NCBI GenBank assembly: GCA_016296205.1
Contig: JAEDJS010000066.1
Span: forward strand, 1-10,383
Source: Treponema sp.
Lineage (GTDB): Bacteria; Spirochaetota; Spirochaetia; Treponematales; Treponemataceae
Length of the DNA stretch: 10,383 nt
Direction of reading: 5' to 3'
In this document: in pieces, positions 6,351 through 10,383 of the stretch
How positions within the stretch are numbered: position 1 is the stretch's first letter
Layout of the letters: each line of letters starts with the position of its first letter
Notes under the pieces: model-generated
Seen by the model: the letters and a program-made list of their open reading frames with translations, nothing else
Told to the model about the DNA's origin: nothing
Database searches by the model: none
Translations under genes and position numbers: made by a program

Positions 6351-7481
6351 TTAAACATTGAATTTAAAGAACAAAACATCGCCATCTTGAACAATGTAGT
6401 CCTTTCCTTCCTGACGGTATTTTCCAGCTTCTTTGATTTTTGCTTCTGATCCATAAGTTCTAAGGTCATCAATTGTGTATGCTTCTGCTTTAATGAATCC
6501 CTTTTCAAAATCAGTGTGAATTACACCTGCTGCTTTTGGTGCTGTATCTCCGGCTTTAATTGTCCATGCACGGCATTCATCACTTCCACCAGTAAAGAAT
6601 GTAGAAAGTCCCATTAACTTGTAAACGTGTTTTGCAAGAACTGCTAGTCCGCTTTCTTTAAGACCAACGCTGTCCATGAATTCTTTTTTTGCTTCTTCGT
6701 CATCAATTTCTGCAAGGTCGGCTTCATATTTTCCGCAGAGAACGATTACACCGGAATTTTCTTCCGCAGCAATTTTTTTAACCTGTTCCACGTATTTGTT
6801 TGTGCCTTCAAGAATTGTTTCTTCATCAATATTGCAAACAAAAACCTGTGGCTTGATTGTAAGAAGGTGCAGGTCGTAAATAGCATTTTTTTCTTCATCA
6901 GTGAGTTCTGCCATACGGGCACATTTTCCGTTTTCTAGCAGCGGTTTGATTTTTGCAACGGCACTGTTATATGGAGCAAGAATTTTTTCTGCATCTTTTC
7001 CAAGGTTGCGCATAGTCTTAACATTTTTTTCGTTGCGCTTTGCAATTGTGTCCAGGTCTGCCTGAGCAAGTTCAAAGTTGATTGTAAGAATGTCGCTTTC
7101 TGGATCAATGGGAGCTTCTGTTTTTGCATCATCACGAACATGCTGAATGTCCGGGTTATCAAAACAACGTACAACATGGGCAATTACTGCTGTTTCACGA
7201 ATATTTGCAAGGAACTGGTTACCAAGGCCTTCACCTTTTGAGGCACCTTTAATCAAACCTGCAATATCAACAAAATCTACACTGGCTGGAGTTTTTTTCT
7301 TTGGTTCAAAAACACTGGCAATAAAATCAAGGCGTTCATCTGGTAAATCAACAATTCCTATATTTGGATTGATTGTACAGAACGGATAGTTTGCTGCTTC
7401 TGCGGGAGCCTTTGTAAGGGCGCTGAAAATTGTAGACTTACCAACATTTGGAAGTCCAACGATACCACAAGTCAATTTCAT
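6351..7481 (-). CDS. ychF: Redox-responsive ATPase/GTPase YchF (OLA1 family)
   Basis: YchF is an Obg-related P-loop NTPase that binds ribosomes and preferentially hydrolyses ATP; it is linked to stress and translation control. From the ATG at 7481 the protein has 376 residues, close to the usual 363-370. Motifs: G1 GLPNVGKST (9-17), G2 region YPFCTINPN (32-40), G3 DIAGL (72-76) followed by the glycine-rich KGASKGEGLGNQFL, and the G4 position NIDE (217-220), the NxxE form that relaxes guanine specificity. A C-terminal TGS domain ends in DYIVQDGDVLFFKFNV. An upstream in-frame ATG (7532) would add 17 residues with no family resemblance. It lies upstream of the predicted -10, whereas the ATG at 7481 has AAGGA (7493-7489) with a 7-nt spacer. 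It is probably cotranscribed with mraY. Confidence 0.96.
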   Translation of the reverse strand: MKLTCGIVGLPNVGKSTIFSALTKAPAEAANYPFCTINPNIGIVDLPDERLDFIASVFEPKKKTPASVDFVDIAGLIKGASKGEGLGNQFLANIRETAVIAHVVRCFDNPDIQHVRDDAKTEAPIDPESDILTINFELAQADLDTIAKRNEKNVKTMRNLGKDAEKILAPYNSAVAKIKPLLENGKCARMAELTDEEKNAIYDLHLLTIKPQVFVCNIDEETILEGTNKYVEQVKKIAAEENSGVIVLCGKYEADLAEIDDEEAKKEFMDSVGLKESGLAVLAKHVYKLMGLSTFFTGGSDECRAWTIKAGDTAPKAAGVIHTDFEKGFIKAEAYTIDDLRTYGSEAKIKEAGKYRQEGKDYIVQDGDVLFFKFNV

Positions 7482-7540
7482 TTGAAAGTCCTTATTTAAG
7501 TAAATGAGTATATTATTTCTATTATAGTACATTTGAAAGT
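7479..7540. repeat. Pair of 11-bp direct repeats around the ychF start
   Basis: CATTTGAAAGT occurs at 7479-7489 and 7530-7540, exactly 51 bp apart. On the minus strand the first copy contains the real ychF start codon and the second a decoy ATG in the same frame. On the plus strand the second copy contains the TTGAAA -35 element of the radical SAM promoter. It may be chance in AT-rich DNA or a binding-site pair. Confidence 0.45.
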
Positions 7541-7549
7541 AAATTTAAA
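7521..7549 (-). promoter_or_regulatory. Predicted sigma-70 promoter of ychF-mraY
   Basis: On the minus strand TTTAAA (7549-7544) and TATAAT (7526-7521) are separated by 17 bp. The predicted start near 7514 gives a leader of about 33 nt containing the AAGGA ribosome binding site. The -10 is perfect and the -35 matches 4 of 6 consensus bases. It overlaps the plus-strand radical SAM promoter by 17 bp, so the two polymerases probably compete. Confidence 0.6.
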
Positions 7550-7561
7550 GTGATGTATAAT
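7533..7561 (+). promoter_or_regulatory. Predicted sigma-70 promoter of the radical SAM gene (leaderless)
   Basis: TTGAAA (7533-7538), a 17-bp spacer and TATAAT (7556-7561) make a near-consensus promoter. Placing the end of the hexamer at -7 puts the start at about 7568, with purines at 7566, 7567 and 7570. The ATG is at 7570, so the mRNA leader would be 0-4 nt. There is no purine-rich ribosome binding site upstream of the ATG. Confidence 0.7.
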
Positions 7562-7569
7562 TTATAGTT

Positions 7570-8550
7570 ATGAAGACAAAAGGATTTTTTCCAACAGAAA
7601 TAATTTTTGCAGTAACAGATAAATGTAACCTTCATTGCGCCCACTGTTATGTAAAACGCAGCAATCTTTCCCTTGATACTCAATCATGTGTTGATTTTTT
7701 GAATTCAATTCCAGAAAATTCACCAATCGAAAAAATAGGATTCAGCGGCGGCGAACCATTTTTAAATCTTGAACTTGTTGCCCAAATTTCAAAATGTGCA
7801 GTAAAAAAAGATTTTATGTTTGACAGGTTGATGACAAACGGCGTGTGGTGGAAGGACATTGCAGAATGCCGTCAGAAATTGCAGCAATTATATAACAGTG
7901 GTTTTGACGGAACAATTGGTATTAGCTGGGATAAATTTCATGGAAGTTCCCCAGCACAGATTGCCTCGTTTATTAAAGAATGCAGAAATGTTAGCGGCGG
8001 TTTGTGGAATATAGAAATTCAAAGTGTGGTGGAATTTAATCAGAGAGAAGTTGAACTCTGTGCAGAAAATTTTCACGCACTGGCAGAAGAGTTGGACTGC
8101 GCAATTGAGTTCAACATCAACATAAAAAAACAAACTGGTTTTGCAATTTTAATTGCCCGGGATTGCCACCAGAATGATTCTTTTGCAGTTCATTGTGACA
8201 TCACTCCTCGAACATATAGGGCAGAAAACCCATTGGCCTGGAAAGACAAAAAATGGTTTAAAGAAGATTATTGTCAGGGACCGGGAAATGTTTTGTATGT
8301 AAACCCAGATGGAAGTGTGGCTCCCTGCTGCGGTTTTGCAAATGAGTGCAAAGAGCTGTCTGTTGGGAAAATTTCAGAAGGTTATGAAAAGTTGATTTTA
8401 AACGGAAATGAAAACCCAATGATAAATTTGTGCTACAACAAAGGCCTGATAAAAGTTGCAAAAAAGTTTGCAAAAAAATTGCCTGGAAAGTGCCGGAATG
8501 AATGTACTTTGTGCCAGTACGTTTGTCAAAACTCAAATCTTTTTGTATAA
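7570..8550 (+). CDS. Radical SAM protein with C-terminal cysteine-rich (SPASM-like) domain
   Basis: A 326-residue radical SAM enzyme. TDKCNLHCAHC gives the CxxxCxxC triad (C19, C23, C26) that binds the [4Fe-4S] cluster used to cleave S-adenosylmethionine, and SGGEPFL (59-65) is the SAM-binding GGEP motif. The C-terminal part carries a second cysteine set: C235, then NPDGSVAPCCGF (C253, C254), C260, C288 and a closing C308-x3-C312-x2-C315-x3-C319. This resembles SPASM/twitch domains with auxiliary clusters, found in peptide-modifying and anaerobic maturase enzymes. No precursor peptide, transporter or partner enzyme lies next to it, so the substrate is unknown. It is divergent from ychF and has its own strong promoter. 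The ATG has no ribosome binding site. The stop codon TAA overlaps the -10 box of the next gene's promoter. The superfamily call is firm, the function open. Confidence 0.9.
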   Translation: MKTKGFFPTEIIFAVTDKCNLHCAHCYVKRSNLSLDTQSCVDFLNSIPENSPIEKIGFSGGEPFLNLELVAQISKCAVKKDFMFDRLMTNGVWWKDIAECRQKLQQLYNSGFDGTIGISWDKFHGSSPAQIASFIKECRNVSGGLWNIEIQSVVEFNQREVELCAENFHALAEELDCAIEFNINIKKQTGFAILIARDCHQNDSFAVHCDITPRTYRAENPLAWKDKKWFKEDYCQGPGNVLYVNPDGSVAPCCGFANECKELSVGKISEGYEKLILNGNENPMINLCYNKGLIKVAKKFAKKLPGKCRNECTLCQYVCQNSNLFV

Positions 8551-8551
8551 T
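8523..8551 (+). promoter_or_regulatory. Predicted sigma-70 promoter of ettA inside the radical SAM 3' end (leaderless)
   Basis: TTGTCA (8523-8528), a 17-bp spacer and TATAAT (8546-8551) form a near-consensus promoter: the -35 matches 5 of 6 bases and the -10 all 6. It overlaps the last nine codons of the radical SAM gene, and the -10 box includes that gene's TAA stop (8548-8550). With the hexamer ending at -7, the +1 falls on 8558, the A of the ettA ATG. There is no Shine-Dalgarno sequence in the 7-nt gap between the genes. Confidence 0.7.
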
Positions 8552-8557
8552 ACAATT

Positions 8558-10279
8558 ATGGCTAAGACATACGACGATAAAAAAATCATTTACACAATGG
8601 ACCGGGTTAGCCGGGCTTACGGAACAAAGGTTGTTTTAAAAGACATTTCAATCAGTTATTATTATGGCGCAAAAATTGGTGTGCTTGGTGAAAACGGTGC
8701 TGGTAAATCAAGTCTTTTTAAAATTCTTGCAGGAGTTGATACAGACTACACTGGAGAAACTTCACTTGCTGCAGGATATAAAATCGGTTACCTTGAACAG
8801 GAACCACAGCTGGAATCTGGCAAAACAGTTAAAGAAATTGTTAGCGAAGGCGTAAAAGAAATTACAGACCTTCTTGCAGAATTTGATGCAGTTAACGAAG
8901 CCTTTGGTGATCCGGATGCAGACTACGATAAACTTGGTGCAAAACAGGCCGCCCTTCAGGATAAGCTTGATGCCCTGGACGCATGGAATCTTGACGCAAA
9001 TCTTGAACTTGCAATGGACGCTTTAAGATGTCCTCCATCAGATCAGATTGTAGATACACTTTCTGGGGGTGAACGACGCCGTGTTGCTCTCTGCCGTCTT
9101 TTGCTTCAGAAACCAGACATTCTCCTCTTAGATGAACCTACAAACCATCTTGATGCAGAAACAGTTGCATGGCTTGAACGCCACTTGCATGATTACCCGG
9201 GAACAGTTATTGCCGTAACACACGATCGTTACTTCTTGGACAATGTTGCCGGCTGGATTCTTGAATTGGATCGAGGTGAAGGTTATCCATTTAAGGGAAA
9301 TTATTCTCAGTGGCTTGAACAGAAAGAAAAACGTCTTGCTATGGAAGAAAAAACAGAAAGTACACGCCGCCGCCAGATGCAGGAAGAATTGGAATGGATT
9401 CACATGGGTGCAAAAGGTCGCCAGGCAAAACATAAGGAACACATTACAAAGTATGAACAGCTTCTGGCAGAAGAAGAAAAACGTGTTCAGCTTAAGGAAA
9501 CACAGATTAGTATTCCGGCAGGCCCAAGACTTGGTAATGTTGTAATCGAAGCAAAAGGTCTTACAAAATCTTTTGGCGATAAACTTCTTTATGAAAACTT
9601 TGACTTTACTGTTCCACCGGGAGCAGTTGTTGGTATTGTTGGACCAAACGGCGCCGGTAAAACAACATTGTTTAAGTTGATTAGCGGTCAGGAAAAACCG
9701 GACAGTGGCGAAATCAAAATTGGCGAAACTGTAAAACTTGTTTATGTTGACCAGATGCGTTCAAAACTTGATGATAACAAAACTGTTTGGGAACAGCTAA
9801 GCGATGGTCTTGATATTATTAAACTTGGTGCAGTTGATGCCAGCGGAAGACCATTAAACGGCAAACTCCGGGAAATCAACAGCCGGGCATACTGTTCATG
9901 GTTCAATTTTAGCGGGCCTGATCAGAAGAAAAAAGTTGGCGTGTTGAGTGGTGGAGAAAAAAATCGACTTAACATGGGAATGATGTTCAAAGAAGGCGGA
10001 AACGTTTTGCTTTTGGACGAACCTACAAACGATCTGGACGTTACAACAACTCGTGCACTGGAAGAAGCCATCAACGATTTTGCAGGCTGTGTAATGGTTG
10101 TAAGCCACGACCGATGGTTCCTGGATCGTATTTGTACTCACATTATTTCTTTTGAAAACAATAGTGAAGTTCGCTGGTTTGAAGGCAACTGGTCCGAATA
10201 CGTTGAATGGAAAAAGAACGTTATGGGTGAAGACATTAACGCACCGCATAAAACAGTGTACAGAAAACTGGAAAGGTAG
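8558..10279 (+). CDS. ettA: Energy-dependent translational throttle protein EttA (ABC-F)
   Basis: EttA binds the ribosomal E site and gates entry into elongation according to the ATP/ADP ratio. The protein has 573 residues (E. coli EttA 555) and two ABC domains with no membrane segment. Domain 1: Walker A GENGAGKSS (44-52), signature LSGGE (168-172), Walker B with D192/E193 and DEPTNHLD. Domain 2: Walker A GPNGAGKTT (362-370), signature LSGGE (463-467), D487/E488 and DEPTNDLD. The segment about 95-150 matches the EttA arm, and the linker GAKGRQAKHKEHI is diagnostic, as is SHDRWFLDRICTHI near the end. An upstream in-frame ATG at 8456 would add 34 residues read from the radical SAM gene in another frame; they are unlike any EttA. 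The ATG at 8558 gives the family N-terminus. It lacks a ribosome binding site and appears leaderless. Confidence 0.96.
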   Translation: MAKTYDDKKIIYTMDRVSRAYGTKVVLKDISISYYYGAKIGVLGENGAGKSSLFKILAGVDTDYTGETSLAAGYKIGYLEQEPQLESGKTVKEIVSEGVKEITDLLAEFDAVNEAFGDPDADYDKLGAKQAALQDKLDALDAWNLDANLELAMDALRCPPSDQIVDTLSGGERRRVALCRLLLQKPDILLLDEPTNHLDAETVAWLERHLHDYPGTVIAVTHDRYFLDNVAGWILELDRGEGYPFKGNYSQWLEQKEKRLAMEEKTESTRRRQMQEELEWIHMGAKGRQAKHKEHITKYEQLLAEEEKRVQLKETQISIPAGPRLGNVVIEAKGLTKSFGDKLLYENFDFTVPPGAVVGIVGPNGAGKTTLFKLISGQEKPDSGEIKIGETVKLVYVDQMRSKLDDNKTVWEQLSDGLDIIKLGAVDASGRPLNGKLREINSRAYCSWFNFSGPDQKKKVGVLSGGEKNRLNMGMMFKEGGNVLLLDEPTNDLDVTTTRALEEAINDFAGCVMVVSHDRWFLDRICTHIISFENNSEVRWFEGNWSEYVEWKKNVMGEDINAPHKTVYRKLER

Positions 10280-10285
10280 ATAAAA

Positions 10286-10320
10286 AACGGTCACTGTAGT
10301 AGGTGGCCGGTTATTTTTTT
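10286..10320. terminator. Bidirectional intrinsic terminator after ettA
   Basis: AACGGTCAC (10286-10294) pairs with GTGGCCGGTT (10303-10312) with one bulged G in the 3' arm, around an 8-nt loop. T7 follows on the plus strand (10314-10320), and the A6 run at 10282-10287 gives T6 on the minus strand. It begins 7 nt after the ettA stop codon. The symmetric U-tracts suggest it also ends a convergent minus-strand gene beyond the window. Confidence 0.85.
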
Positions 10321-10336
10321 GCTCTTTAAAAATTAT

Positions 10337-10383
10337 TTATAAATTCAGAATTAAACACTCACGCCCAGAACCGTCTGTCATTT
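10337..10383 (-). other. Possible 3' end of a convergent minus-strand gene
   Basis: On the minus strand a frame stays open from the window edge to a TAA at 10339-10337, ending DGSGRECLILNL. The bidirectional terminator next to it makes a convergent gene plausible. Fifteen codons are too few to judge; another minus-strand frame ends earlier (NDRRFWA, TGA). The product cannot be identified. Confidence 0.2.

Noticed and set aside
7482..7532. Longer start for ychF adding 17 residues
   Set aside because: The ATG at 7532 lies upstream of the predicted -10 box and lacks a ribosome binding site. The ATG at 7481 has AAGGA and gives the family N-terminus.
8456..8557. Longer start for ettA adding 34 residues
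   Set aside because: The extension is read out of frame from the radical SAM gene, has no EttA resemblance and lies upstream of the predicted promoter.

Overview
The window looks like a chromosomal segment of a spirochaete, most probably a Treponema-type genome. This rests on the AT-leaning, A-ending codon use, the protein families (a YheS/YdiF-like ABC-F protein, an LpoB-like lipoprotein, a spirochaete-flavoured MraY) and an intergenic array of GTCAT-hairpin repeats. The assignment is inference. There is no phage, plasmid, IS or CRISPR signature, and all seven confident genes except the radical SAM enzyme have recognisable housekeeping homologues.

Layout. Positions 1-3014 (+): a hairpin, then an ABC-F ribosome-associated ATPase (62-1987), a 16-bp tandem duplication, and galE (2040-3014). 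Positions 3015-4860 (+): an M20 metallopeptidase (about 3080-4315) followed 2 nt later by an LpoB-like lipoprotein (4318-4860). Positions 4861-5270: a convergent intergenic region almost filled by hairpin repeats. It holds five tandem core dyads in one orientation, flanked by two related dyads in the other. Positions 5271-7481 (-): ychF then mraY, 12 nt apart, probably one transcript. Positions 7482-7569: a compact divergent promoter region. Positions 7570-10279 (+): an orphan radical SAM enzyme and ettA, each with its own near-consensus promoter. The window ends with a bidirectional-looking terminator and possibly the tail of a minus-strand gene.

Two themes recur. Three ribosome-associated NTPases (ABC-F, YchF, EttA) lie within 10 kb. 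A cell-envelope group (GalE, M20 peptidase, LpoB-like lipoprotein, MraY) lies between them.

The two most interesting observations are regulatory and structural. First, the radical SAM gene and ettA both have a 17-bp-spaced promoter whose predicted transcription start falls at or within about 4 nt of the ATG, and neither has a Shine-Dalgarno sequence. Leaderless translation is therefore predicted, while ychF, transcribed divergently from the same spacer, has a normal leader and Shine-Dalgarno. Second, the seven intergenic dyads keep 8-bp stems and 5-nt loops while the stem sequence changes by compensatory substitutions, which suggests that the folded form is what is maintained. No complete new defence, biosynthetic or mobile system was recognised.
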